Shown here: piece after piece, positions 37,236-45,809 of the stretch
How the letters are laid out: each line of letters begins with the position of its first letter
Position numbering within the stretch: the stretch's first letter is position 1
Source of the DNA: JACKIC01 sp964543795
Lineage (GTDB): Bacteria; Planctomycetota; UBA1135; UBA2386
DNA: 64,000 bases
Assembly: GCA_964543795.1 (NCBI GenBank)
Contig: CAZIZN010000002.1
Span: forward strand, 248,001-312,000
Reading direction: 5' to 3'
Made by a program: the position numbers and the translations under genes
Notes under the pieces: model-generated
Told to the model about the DNA's origin: nothing
The model's database searches: none
What the model saw: the letters and a program-made list of their open reading frames with translations, nothing else

Positions 37236-39097
37236 ATTTGCGCGGGTTGGGAGAGACCGAGGCCGCCGGGCAGGGTCGGGTCGAAGACGAGCCACTGGAA
37301 GTGGAACGGCACGTAGCTGAAGACACCGGCCGGCAGGGACGGCAGCGTGAACCGGAAGCCGCCGCCCGGGTTCGGCAGCAGCAGCACCGAACTCAGATCG
37401 AGCGAGATCGACAGGTGGCTCTCGACGAAGCCGAAGGGCGCCAGCGGGCGCGGCAGCGGCTGGCCCGCGAAGGTCGTCTTCGAGAAGCCCGCGTAGAGCG
37501 TGGCGAAGGTCGCGGTGGGGCGGGTCTCGAGGCCGATCGTGCAGGTCGGCGAGCCGCCGAACCACGGGCCGCCGCTCATGCGGCAGCGACCGGCGATGCT
37601 GCGGCCGAAGCGGAACGGGCCGTGCAGTTCGTAGACCACGCTGCGCGACGGGTTCTGCAGCTGGGTCGTACACACCATGCGGAACTCGCGGGTGACGCGG
37701 CGCCGGTAGACCTCGAGGCCACCGGCGATGCCGCCGCGCGGTCCGTTCGGGTTCGGCAGGTTGAGGTCGCCGCAGAACTCGACGCCGGTGGGCGCATGCG
37801 TGTAACCCGACCACTCGGAGCCGTTGACGCGCAGCGCGCCGAGCGGCGTGGCGCGCGGCGCCCGGCTCAGCAGGTAGAAGTTGCCGTGGTCGTAGTCGTA
37901 GCCCGCACCCGTGACGCCCGGTGGCAGGTTGCCGTGCGTCGTCAGCAGCGCGCCGGAGCGCGCGAACTCGTAGGCGTTGCCGGCGTTGTCGGTGACCCAG
38001 AACGTGCCGGCTCCGGTGTCGCCGGTCGGGTCGAAGGCGAGGCCGAAGTCCTGCGCCGGGATCGCCGGAAAGCCGGCGAGCAGGACGTTGCGCGCCGGCA
38101 CGGCCACGCCGGCCGCATCGAACGCCAGGATCGCGACGTTGCCGGTGGCCGTCGCTCGCCGGTCGAGCAGCGCGTAGACGAACTGCTGCTGGATCACGTT
38201 GCCGACGACGACGTCCTCGACGGCCAGGTCCGAGGCCCCGTTCGGCACCTGCTGCGCGGTGTTGGGCAGCGGCGTCGCGCCCAGCGCCTGGCCGGCTTCG
38301 TCGACGCGCACGAGCTGCAGCGGCGTCGTGGCCTGCGTTCCTAGCGTGCTGAGCCAGTAGGTGCGCGCGAGGCCCGGTGCGGCCGCCTGGGTCACCGCCG
38401 CGGCGACCACGGTCTGCCCGCCGGTCGCCGCGGTCGCGTCGAACAGCACGCCGGTCGCAGCACCGAGCGCATCGTCGTCACCGCCGTACTTGATGCACTT
38501 GCTGCTGACGAACAGGTTGTCGATGCCGACCGCGCCGAACGCCGCCTCGACGAAGGTCCAGGTCATCGCTTCGTCGTCGGGCTGTGGGTAGAGCTGGGCC
38601 TCGATGGTCACGCGCTCCCAGCCGTTGCCGAGCGGTGTCGACTTCGCGGTGTATCCCGAGCGCTCGTAGTCGGCGAGCGCCTGGTCGATCGCCGCCTCGA
38701 CGTCGCCCGACGCGCCTTCGAGCGCGTCGAACTGCACGAAGAAGATCTTGATCCAGTCGAGGTGCGGGTCGTTGTCGACGACGAGGGCGAGGCTGGCGGC
38801 GAGCGGCTGTCCGGTGCCGGTGAAGCCCAGCACGCCGGTGTTGCCGCCGAGCTGCGCGAACTGTTGCAGCGGCGCACCGGGCAGCAACTGCGTGACCGAG
38901 GCCTGGTACCACGCCGGCACCACCTGGAAGCTCGGCTGCCGGAAGGTCGCCGCGTTGTCGAAGCTCCAGTAGAGCGACACCGTCACGTCGTCGTTCTTGG
39001 CCCACCAGGGCGGGCCGTCGACGGGGATCTGCGCCGGCGCCAGGGCACTCGCGCCGAGGGTGAACAGGAGGACGGACAGGGCGCGGTGGCAGGGCAT
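37223..39097 (-). CDS. Large secreted protein with the shared C-terminal domain
   Basis: A protein of 624 aa with a signal peptide (1-22, LAPAQ). Residues 30-200 look like a beta-sandwich with WYQASVTQLLPG and DNDPHLDWIKIFFVQ. The middle has Ala/Val-rich strands of a beta-propeller-like region (DFGLAFDPTGDTGAGTFWVT, GAGYDYDHGNFYLLSR). The C-terminal 90 residues (YAGFSKTTFAGQPLP, LDLSSVLLLPNPGG, FHFQWLVFDPTLPG) resemble the C-termini of three other secreted proteins here. The function is unknown; it is probably a surface or secreted structural protein. Its stop codon and last codons lie within the palindromic repeat. Confidence 0.8.
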   Translation of the reverse strand: MPCHRALSVLLFTLGASALAPAQIPVDGPPWWAKNDDVTVSLYWSFDNAATFRQPSFQVVPAWYQASVTQLLPGAPLQQFAQLGGNTGVLGFTGTGQPLAASLALVVDNDPHLDWIKIFFVQFDALEGASGDVEAAIDQALADYERSGYTAKSTPLGNGWERVTIEAQLYPQPDDEAMTWTFVEAAFGAVGIDNLFVSSKCIKYGGDDDALGAATGVLFDATAATGGQTVVAAAVTQAAAPGLARTYWLSTLGTQATTPLQLVRVDEAGQALGATPLPNTAQQVPNGASDLAVEDVVVGNVIQQQFVYALLDRRATATGNVAILAFDAAGVAVPARNVLLAGFPAIPAQDFGLAFDPTGDTGAGTFWVTDNAGNAYEFARSGALLTTHGNLPPGVTGAGYDYDHGNFYLLSRAPRATPLGALRVNGSEWSGYTHAPTGVEFCGDLNLPNPNGPRGGIAGGLEVYRRRVTREFRMVCTTQLQNPSRSVVYELHGPFRFGRSIAGRCRMSGGPWFGGSPTCTIGLETRPTATFATLYAGFSKTTFAGQPLPRPLAPFGFVESHLSISLDLSSVLLLPNPGGGFRFTLPSLPAGVFSYVPFHFQWLVFDPTLPGGLGLSQPAQMVAY

Positions 39098-39116
39098 GGC
39101 GGCTCCGACGGTGCGA

Positions 39117-42100
39117 TCAACGGGTGGTGGGCGGGATGGCGAGACCGAAGCGGCGGCGGTCGTCGTCGCTGAGGGTGCGCAGGGGTAGACGCGCGGCCAG
39201 GGCGACGGGATCCGTGGGCCACAGCCGCGTCGTGCCGTCGCGGCTGGTGGTCAGCGCCCAGGAGCCGTCGGGGGAGAACGCGCCGCGTTCGATCTCGGCG
39301 CGGTGGCCGCGGAAGGCGAGCACCTCGGTGCCGTCGTCGGCGCGCCACAGCCGCGCGCCCGCGGTGCGGTCGGCGGCGCTGGTCAGCAGCAGTGCTCCGT
39401 CCGGCGAGACGGCGACGTGCTGCAGCGCCTGGCCGGCGTCGATGCGGAGCCGCAGGGTGCCGTCGCGGCTGCTGCGGCGCACCGTGCCGTCGCGGCTCGC
39501 GGTCAGGATCGTCCGGCCGTCGGGATGGAAGAGCACCGAGGCGATCGGCTTGTCGTGGCCGCGCAGCTCCCCGCGGGGTTCGCCGGCCGGCGTCCACAGG
39601 CGCGCGCACGCCTCGTCCTGTTCGACCGTCGCGACCAGTCCACCCTGCGCGTCGAGGTCCGCCGCGACCACCGGACCCGGCCGCTGCAGCGACCAGCGCG
39701 CGGTGGGCGCGTCGAGGTCCCAGAGCACCACCCGGCCGTCGCGGCCCGCGGACAAGAGCGCGTCGCCCGAGGCGGAGAACCGCAGGCACGGCACCTTGTC
39801 GGCGTGCGCGGGCCAGCTGGCGCGGAGTTCGCCGGTTGCGCCGTCGAGCAGGTGCAGCGCGCCATCGGTGGTGCTGCAGGCGACGACGCCGGCGTGCACG
39901 TCGACGCACTGCACCGGCTTGCCGAGCGGACGCACCCACGCGAGCTGGCCGTTGGCAGCCTGCCAGCAGCGCACTCGCTCGTCGTCGCCGGCGGTGATCA
40001 CCGCCGTTCCCGCGCTGGCGAACGCCGCGCTCGGCACCGGACCCGTCTGGCGCAGCGTGACCACGCCGAGGTCCTGGGCGCAGTCCCAGACCAGCAGCCG
40101 CTGCGCGCCGGCGCGCACCAGGAGCCGCCGACCGTCGCGGTCGAACTGCGCGCCGGCGATCGCGGGGCCGACCTCGTAGCGGCGCAGTTCGGCGCCTTCG
40201 CTGCCGAACGCGTCGCCGCCCGAGCGCGCGTCGAACACGCGCACGATGCCGTCCTGGCTCGCGGTCGCGACCAGTTCGCCGTTCGGCGCGAAGTCGACGT
40301 CGAGCACGCCGCCACCGTGGCCGACGAACGTGCGCGCCTCACGCAGCGTCGTGGTGCCGCCGTCGGCGTCGAGCCGCCACAGCCGTGCCGTGTGGTCCCT
40401 ACCGCCCGAGAGCAGGTGTTCGCCGGAGGGGTCGAACGCCAGCGCGTCGATCGGCCGGCTGTGCCATCCCGTGCCCAGCGGTTCGCCGCCGGGAGCTGCG
40501 AACCAGCGCACGGCGCCGTCGCGCGACGCCGTGGCGACGGAGCTGCCGTCGGGCGCGAAGACGATCTGCGTCAGGCGGTCCTTGTGACCGCCGAGGCGCG
40601 CGAGTTCGCGACCCGTAGCCGCGTCCCAGAGCAGGGCGTCGCCGCCGTCGCCGCCCCAACTCGCCGCCCACCGACCCGACGGCGCCAGTGCTGCGGCGAC
40701 GACGTGCTGGCGGTGTTCCTTCGCCCCGAGGCGTTCGCCCGTCGCGGCGTCCCGGACCTCCGCCCGGAACGGTCCCTTGCTGCCGCTGCCGCTGGCGCAG
40801 AGCACGCGGGACCCGCGCGCATCGAGCACCACGAGCGTGACGGCGCCGTCGAGCTCCCAGCTGCCGCGCTCGCTGCCGTCGGCGAGCTGCCAGAAGCGCA
40901 CGGTGCGGTCCGCACCCGCCGTGGCGACCTGCGACGTGTCGGGCAGGAACGCGGCGTCGAGCACCCACTGGCGGTGGCCGACGAGCCGCTGCGCCACGGT
41001 TCCCGCCCCGGCGTCCCAGAGCAGCACGGTGCCGGCCGTGGTCGTGCCGACGATGCAGGCGCCGTCGGGCGACCACCGCGCCGCGACCACAGAGAGCCCT
41101 TCGGTGGGCAGCGCGGTGACCCGGTGGCCGGCGCCGAGCGCGTCGAGCACGGCCGTGCGCGTCTGCGCCGAAGGTCGCACCGCGAACGCCTCGCGCGCGA
41201 GCTGCAGGGCGAGCGCCCGATCGCGATCGAGCTGCTGGCTGCTGTGCTGGGCGAGCAGCGCGGCCTCCTTCTCCACCTTCTCGGCGAGGATCGCGGCGGT
41301 GACGCGGCGCTGCGTGTGCAGTTCGAGCTGCGTGCGCGTCGCGGCGTCGTCGCGCAGGCCGACCGCGGTCGTCGCGTGGCGGACCGCGAGTTCGAGGTCG
41401 CCGCCGGCGGCCGCCGTCGCCGCCGCGGCGAGGGCGTCGTCGGCCGCCTGCGACCGGGTCCGGCCCTCGTACCATGCGTGGCCCAGCGCGGCGCCGCCGA
41501 TCGCCAGCACCGCGCCGGCCGCGAGCACCTCGGTGCGCCGCCGCCGCAGGAGCTTGCCCAGCCGCGTGAGCGCGCCCGCCGGCCGGGCGAGGATCGGCTC
41601 CCAGCGCAGGAACCGCAGCAGGTCCGCTTCGAACTCCGCCGCCGAGGCGAAGCGGTTGTGCGGTTCCTTCTCGAGCGCCTTCTGGCAGATGGTCCAGAGG
41701 TCGCGCGGCACCTTGCGGTTCCGGTGCGCGGCCGGCACCGGTTCGCGGAAGCAGATCTCGTAGACGATCTGCTGCAGGTTCCTGCCGTCGAACGGCCGCC
41801 GCAGCGTCAGCAGCTCGTAGAGGATCACCCCGAGCGAGAACACGTCGCTGCGGTGATCGACGGCGACGCGCTTGGCGAGCGTCTGCTCGGGGCTCATGTA
41901 GTGCACCGTGCCGGTGATCTCTCCCGACATCGAGATGCTGCCTTCGCCCGCGGACTTCGCGAGGCCGAAGTCGAGCAGTCGCACCTGGCGCCGCTCGTCG
42001 AGCATCAGGTTGCGCGGCTTGAGGTCGCGGTGCACGACGCCCGCCTGGTGCGCTGCCGCGAGCGCCGAAGCGACCTGTGCGCACAGCATCGCGCACTCGG

Positions 42101-42710
42101 CGACGTAGCCCTTCTCCGGCGCCAGGCCGAGGGAGCCTTCGATCTCGGCGGCTCCCCCGTCGCCGGCCTGCACCGCGTTGGCGAGCCGCAGGTCGTCGAG
42201 GATGTCGGCGAGGTTGCGGCCGGCGACGAAGTCCATCGCGAACGCGAACGTGCCGTCGACCTCGGTGAAGGCGTGCACGGGAACGATCGCCGGGTGGCGC
42301 AGTTGCGCGGCGGCCGCGGCTTCGCGGCGGAAGCGTTCGACGTGGCGCTTGCTCAGGGTGAGTCCGCTCGCCATCACCTTGAGTGCCACCAGCCGGTTCA
42401 GCGATCGCTGGTGCGCGAGGTAGACGATGCCCATGCCGCCGCGGCCGAGTTCCTCGCGGATCGTGAAGTCGCCGAACGTGCGGCCGCCGGCGCCGGGCTC
42501 GGCCGGGGAGCCGCCGGTCCATTCCTGACGGCCGACGAGACCGTCGAAGGCCAGGAACTCGCGGATCTGCTGCAGCGCCGCGCTGCGCAGCGCCTCGGGC
42601 AGGCCGGCGACGAAGACCACCGGGTCGGGGCCGTCGCCGGCCGCGTGGCGCTCGACGAAACGTTCGACCGCGGCCTGGAGGTCGGCGCCCCGGTCCTCGC
42701 CTGCGGCCAT
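39117..42710 (-). CDS. Transmembrane Ser/Thr protein kinase with WD40 repeats
   Basis: A protein of 1197 aa. The Hanks-type kinase domain (about 80-370) is complete: G-loop GRGGMG (89-94), Lys111 in VALKVM, HRDLKPRN (227-234) with Asp229, DFG (247-249) and YMSPEQ. A predicted transmembrane helix follows Arg-rich residues near 390-408. A charged helical stretch leads to about 650 residues of WD40 repeats, each with the G-H...D-V/A...F-S-P-D-G...L...W pattern, probably forming two propellers outside the membrane. The ATG is ten bases after GGGAG. It lies four bases after the sigma factor gene on the same strand, the sigma-kinase pairing typical of planctomycetes; kinase control of the sigma factor is inference. 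Confidence 0.93.
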   Translation of the reverse strand: MAAGEDRGADLQAAVERFVERHAAGDGPDPVVFVAGLPEALRSAALQQIREFLAFDGLVGRQEWTGGSPAEPGAGGRTFGDFTIREELGRGGMGIVYLAHQRSLNRLVALKVMASGLTLSKRHVERFRREAAAAAQLRHPAIVPVHAFTEVDGTFAFAMDFVAGRNLADILDDLRLANAVQAGDGGAAEIEGSLGLAPEKGYVAECAMLCAQVASALAAAHQAGVVHRDLKPRNLMLDERRQVRLLDFGLAKSAGEGSISMSGEITGTVHYMSPEQTLAKRVAVDHRSDVFSLGVILYELLTLRRPFDGRNLQQIVYEICFREPVPAAHRNRKVPRDLWTICQKALEKEPHNRFASAAEFEADLLRFLRWEPILARPAGALTRLGKLLRRRRTEVLAAGAVLAIGGAALGHAWYEGRTRSQAADDALAAAATAAAGGDLELAVRHATTAVGLRDDAATRTQLELHTQRRVTAAILAEKVEKEAALLAQHSSQQLDRDRALALQLAREAFAVRPSAQTRTAVLDALGAGHRVTALPTEGLSVVAARWSPDGACIVGTTTAGTVLLWDAGAGTVAQRLVGHRQWVLDAAFLPDTSQVATAGADRTVRFWQLADGSERGSWELDGAVTLVVLDARGSRVLCASGSGSKGPFRAEVRDAATGERLGAKEHRQHVVAAALAPSGRWAASWGGDGGDALLWDAATGRELARLGGHKDRLTQIVFAPDGSSVATASRDGAVRWFAAPGGEPLGTGWHSRPIDALAFDPSGEHLLSGGRDHTARLWRLDADGGTTTLREARTFVGHGGGVLDVDFAPNGELVATASQDGIVRVFDARSGGDAFGSEGAELRRYEVGPAIAGAQFDRDGRRLLVRAGAQRLLVWDCAQDLGVVTLRQTGPVPSAAFASAGTAVITAGDDERVRCWQAANGQLAWVRPLGKPVQCVDVHAGVVACSTTDGALHLLDGATGELRASWPAHADKVPCLRFSASGDALLSAGRDGRVVLWDLDAPTARWSLQRPGPVVAADLDAQGGLVATVEQDEACARLWTPAGEPRGELRGHDKPIASVLFHPDGRTILTASRDGTVRRSSRDGTLRLRIDAGQALQHVAVSPDGALLLTSAADRTAGARLWRADDGTEVLAFRGHRAEIERGAFSPDGSWALTTSRDGTTRLWPTDPVALAARLPLRTLSDDDRRRFGLAIPPTTR

Positions 42711-42714
42711 CGAT

Positions 42715-43425
42715 TCAGCTCCCCTGCGTGCGGGACAGGAGTCCGGCCAGCCGAGCCTGGGCCCTCGACAGCAGCGCGCGCACGGCGCCTTCGGTCGGCA
42801 GGCCCATCTCGGCGCAGATCTCGTCGGTGTCGAGCTCGAGGTAGCGCCGCAGCACGATGATCTCCCGTTCGCGATCGGGCAGAAGCTGCAGCGCCGTACG
42901 GATGCGCTCGGCCAGTTCGTGCTCGTCGCAGACCTGCGAGGGTGTCGCATCCGTGCCCGGCAGTTCCGGCGCGCGGCTGTCGTCGAGCGCGAGCACGGCG
43001 CCCTCGGCGCGACGCTTGTTGGTGTCCAAGGCCCGCAGCCGCCGCAGGATCTCGTATTCGGCGCCCTTGAGCAGCCACGCCAGGAACGAGCCCTCGCCGC
43101 GGTACTCGAACTGGTGGAGGCGCCGCAGCGCCGACAGGATCGCGTCCTGGGTGGCATCCTCGCTGTCCGCCATCGACGTGCGGTAACGCGGGCCGAGCAG
43201 CTTGCGCAGGGCGTTGCGCAGCCGGTCGCGGTAACGCAGGAACAAGAGGTCGATCGCGTCGCGATCCTGCTCCTGGGCGCGGCTGACGAGGTTGCGGGTG
43301 TTGTCGTCCACGAGGCGGCCGAGGTCGGCCCGGCGATTGTCGCGCAGGCCGTTCCTGCGGCAAGGAGGCCGCGCGAACAGGCTGCGCAGAGGGCGGGGCG
43401 GCGGCATGGTGGCGGGCGGTCGCAT
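42715..43425 (-). CDS. ECF-type RNA polymerase sigma factor
   Basis: A protein of 236 aa. Region 2 (about 55-140) has LFLRYRDRLRNALRKLLG, ADSEDATQDAILSALRRL with the acidic -10-binding pattern, and FLAWLLKGAEYEILRRLR. A short linker leads to region 4 (about 175-230): RIRTALQLLPDREREIIVLRRYLELDTDEICAEMGLPTEGAV, a typical helix-turn-helix ending in LLSRAQARL. The N-terminal 30 residues are Pro/Arg-rich and poorly conserved; GGAG seven bases upstream supports the ATG at 43425. It probably recruits RNA polymerase to envelope- or stress-response promoters. No anti-sigma factor gene is adjacent; the linked Ser/Thr kinase is the likely regulator. Confidence 0.92.
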   Translation of the reverse strand: MRPPATMPPPRPLRSLFARPPCRRNGLRDNRRADLGRLVDDNTRNLVSRAQEQDRDAIDLLFLRYRDRLRNALRKLLGPRYRTSMADSEDATQDAILSALRRLHQFEYRGEGSFLAWLLKGAEYEILRRLRALDTNKRRAEGAVLALDDSRAPELPGTDATPSQVCDEHELAERIRTALQLLPDREREIIVLRRYLELDTDEICAEMGLPTEGAVRALLSRAQARLAGLLSRTQGS

Positions 43426-43495
43426 GGACTGCTCCGAAAAGGACCGGAATCCCGGCGCCGCACGCGGACTCGCCGCCGCTATCGTGCTCCGGACC

Positions 43496-44506
43496 ATGGT
43501 GTCGCGTCGCGGCCATGCCAGGCGCCGGCTGGCGCACCCGTTCCTCCTGACCTGCGCCGCGGCGTGCGCCGGGCCCGCGGTCATGACGCTGTCCCCGCCG
43601 CCGCCCGCGTTGTCGCCTGCCGATTTCCCGGGCCGTGCGCGCCTGCTCGACGGCTTCGCACCGCTCGCCGACGGCGCGCCGCAGTGGTTGCCCGGCGACG
43701 CGGTGCTGTTCGGGCTGCGTCTTCGTCGCGGCGACGACTGCCGCCATTGGCTGCTGCACCTGCGTCTGGACGAAATCGACGCGGTCGACGACCGCGGGGA
43801 GCCGCTGCCGCCGGTGCACTGGGAACTGCTCGTCGACGGCGCGCCGCAGCGCTTCACCTCGGCCCAGGCGCATGTCACGGCGACCGTCACCGACCGCGAC
43901 GGCAACCGGCTCGGCAGCTCGACGTCCGCCGTGCCGAGGGACTTCCTCGTGCGCGGTTTCGGGCCGGCCTGCCGGCCGGTCGCAGCCGCCCTCGGCAGGC
44001 ACCCTGGGATCGCCGGCAGCGACGCCTTCTACGCGGCGATCGAGACGCGCCCGCTCGCCGAGGCCGTCGTCAGTGCGATGGCGATGCTCGCGTGCGTGCA
44101 GCGGGACGCGGTGCTCGCGGAGATCCTGTGGCAGGTCGTGCAGCGGCCGTCCTGGTGGTCCGTCGTCGGCAATCTCGGCGTGTCGATCGTCGTGCGACCG
44201 CGTTTCCATGCGACGGTCGCCGCGGCAGCGCCGGTGGCCGGCCTGCCCCACGAAGGCCTGTGGCGCGTGCCGGTCGAACTGCTCGTCAACGACGCGCCGG
44301 CGCTCGACGTCGAACTCGTCGTCGGCACGACGCGCCCCCCGTTCGTCCTCGGTGCAGGCATCGTCGGCGCCGTCGCACGCCATCCCCGCGATCCGTCGAT
44401 CGAGTTCTCGCTGCTGTTGCTCGCAGCCCGGCGCGGCGCACCGCCGCTGGCCGGTGATCAGCGGTCCGAACTGCGCGGCCGTGCCAGGGCGCTCGACAGC
44501 CGGTAG
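43496..44506 (+). CDS. Hypothetical protein, possibly exported (336 aa)
   Basis: A protein of 336 aa. The N-terminus is very basic followed by a hydrophobic run, PFLLTCAAACAGPAV, so it is either a signal peptide or a weak lipobox. Then come alternating strands: LLHLRLDEIDAVDDRGEPLPPVHWELLVDG, VTATVTDRDG. A helical middle has MAMLACVQRDAVLAEILWQVVQ, and late strands are VPVELLVNDAPALDVELVVGTTRP. I do not recognise it. Coding is supported by codon use over the full length. A TATCGT box lies 10 bases before the ATG. It is divergent from the sigma factor gene and its 3' end overlaps the convergent PilX-like gene by 49 bp. Confidence 0.72.
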   Translation: MVSRRGHARRRLAHPFLLTCAAACAGPAVMTLSPPPPALSPADFPGRARLLDGFAPLADGAPQWLPGDAVLFGLRLRRGDDCRHWLLHLRLDEIDAVDDRGEPLPPVHWELLVDGAPQRFTSAQAHVTATVTDRDGNRLGSSTSAVPRDFLVRGFGPACRPVAAALGRHPGIAGSDAFYAAIETRPLAEAVVSAMAMLACVQRDAVLAEILWQVVQRPSWWSVVGNLGVSIVVRPRFHATVAAAAPVAGLPHEGLWRVPVELLVNDAPALDVELVVGTTRPPFVLGAGIVGAVARHPRDPSIEFSLLLLAARRGAPPLAGDQRSELRGRARALDSR

Positions 44507-45681
44507 GTGCCGAGTTCCTGGCGCAGGCGCTGCAGGATCGAGTCGTCGTAGGCGACGGACGCGAAGTCGCTGCTGCCGAGCACCGTCACGGTGCCCGTGA
44601 CCACGATGGCTCCCTGGACCGAGCAGGGCTCGCGCAGCGTGAGGTTGCCGTCGACGTAGAGCAGACCGGAGAAGCTGGAGTAGCTGCCCTGGTCGACGAG
44701 CACGTTGCCGTTGACGACGACGACGCCGGTGCCGCTGAGCGGCCGCGCAGAGTCGAAGGTCATGCCGATGTTGCTGAACACGACCGTGTCCACGGGCACG
44801 GGGCTCGGGAAGTCGTTGGGTGAGTCGACGACGTAGTCGGCCATCGCCGAGAGGTCCTCGCGGGACACGCCGAACACCGCGTCGAAGCCGTCGTCGTAGG
44901 CGGGCGCTGCAGACTGGCCCGGCGCGCCGGTCAGCGTCGCACCCGTGCCCGAGACCGACGGCGATCCCGTGCCGGTCAGGTAGTACAGCCCGGCTGCGCC
45001 GGTGCCGCCTTCGACGCGGCCGCGCGTACCGATCGTGATGGCGCTGCCGTTGCGGCAGCACACGGCGGCCTGTCCGGGCGGCTGCAGGGCGAGGCGGCGT
45101 GTCTCGACGTCGGCGAGTTCCTGGCCGAGCACCTGATTCGGCGCCTGGTTGAACGGCACCGTGTCGTCGACCATGCGGAAGACGTAGCCGAGGCTGCGAA
45201 TGCGCCAGACGGATCCGGGGCTCAGGTTGCCGCGGATGGCGGAGATGTCCTCGACCTGCATCTGCTGGCGGAAGGCGAGCCGCGTCGCATCGGGATCGGC
45301 CGCCCACTCCTTCCAGACCTCGTAGCGGCCCCAGATCGAGTTCGTGATCTGGAACTCGCGCACGATGCCGATGTCGGGATCGATCGTGTCGAGGACCGGC
45401 GGGACGGCGGCGGTGTCGAGCACGGGCTCGAAGTCCGTCACGGGCTGGGCGGTCTGCTTGCGGAACCAGCCGAGGGCTTCGATGAGCCCTGAGCGGGCGA
45501 ACTGCATCGCCTGGCCCTTCGAGACGAAGCTGAGCTTGGTCTTCTCCTGGTGGGCCTTGAGGATCAGCGAGCCCGTCACCGTGATGCCCAGCACGATGAT
45601 CGTGAACAGGATCGCCATGATCAGGGCGACTCCGCGTTCGCCGGAGCGTTCGTCGGGACGAGGAAGGTTCGGGTCGTTCAT
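44458..45681 (-). CDS. PilX-like pilus-assembly/type IV pilin-type protein
   Basis: A protein of 407 aa. The N-terminus RGVALIMAILFTIIVLGITVTGSLIL is a PilX/type IV pilin-like hydrophobic helix preceded by short polar residues, with Gly-Val-Ala-Leu in place of GFTLIE. Following residues (QAMQFARSGLIEALGWF) match the PilX N-terminal domain helix. The rest is extracytoplasmic, with strands such as VNGNVLVDQGSYSSFSGLLYVDGNLTL and IVVTGTVTVLG, a left-handed beta-roll-like run. It is probably a minor pseudopilin or surface protein. No other pilus gene is nearby. A GGAGA ribosome binding site precedes the ATG. It is divergent from the gene at 45810 across a perfect inverted repeat. Confidence 0.78.
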   Translation of the reverse strand: MNDPNLPRPDERSGERGVALIMAILFTIIVLGITVTGSLILKAHQEKTKLSFVSKGQAMQFARSGLIEALGWFRKQTAQPVTDFEPVLDTAAVPPVLDTIDPDIGIVREFQITNSIWGRYEVWKEWAADPDATRLAFRQQMQVEDISAIRGNLSPGSVWRIRSLGYVFRMVDDTVPFNQAPNQVLGQELADVETRRLALQPPGQAAVCCRNGSAITIGTRGRVEGGTGAAGLYYLTGTGSPSVSGTGATLTGAPGQSAAPAYDDGFDAVFGVSREDLSAMADYVVDSPNDFPSPVPVDTVVFSNIGMTFDSARPLSGTGVVVVNGNVLVDQGSYSSFSGLLYVDGNLTLREPCSVQGAIVVTGTVTVLGSSDFASVAYDDSILQRLRQELGTYRLSSALARPRSSDR

Positions 45682-45713
45682 GGTGTCTCCAGCCGAGGAA
45701 GGGTCCGCCAGCC

Positions 45714-45807
45714 GCGGCCTATCGGCTGGCGGGGCCGCCCGGCTGCGCCGCCGGTCCCGATCCGGGACCGCGCAGAAGTCGCGCGGGTCCGCCAGCCGAT
45801 AGGCCGC
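45714..45807. repeat. Perfect 19-bp inverted repeat between divergent genes
   Basis: Arms at 45714-45732 and 45789-45807 are exact inverted copies. A second dyad with 8-bp arms lies in the middle (about 45753-45772). A 14-bp direct repeat at 45701-45714 and 45785-45798 adds a third copy of part of the arm. Each arm presents GATAGG to the gene it faces, six bases before ATG 45810 on the right. The site is placed for symmetric control of both genes or for a cruciform. Confidence 0.75.
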
Positions 45808-45809
45808 TC

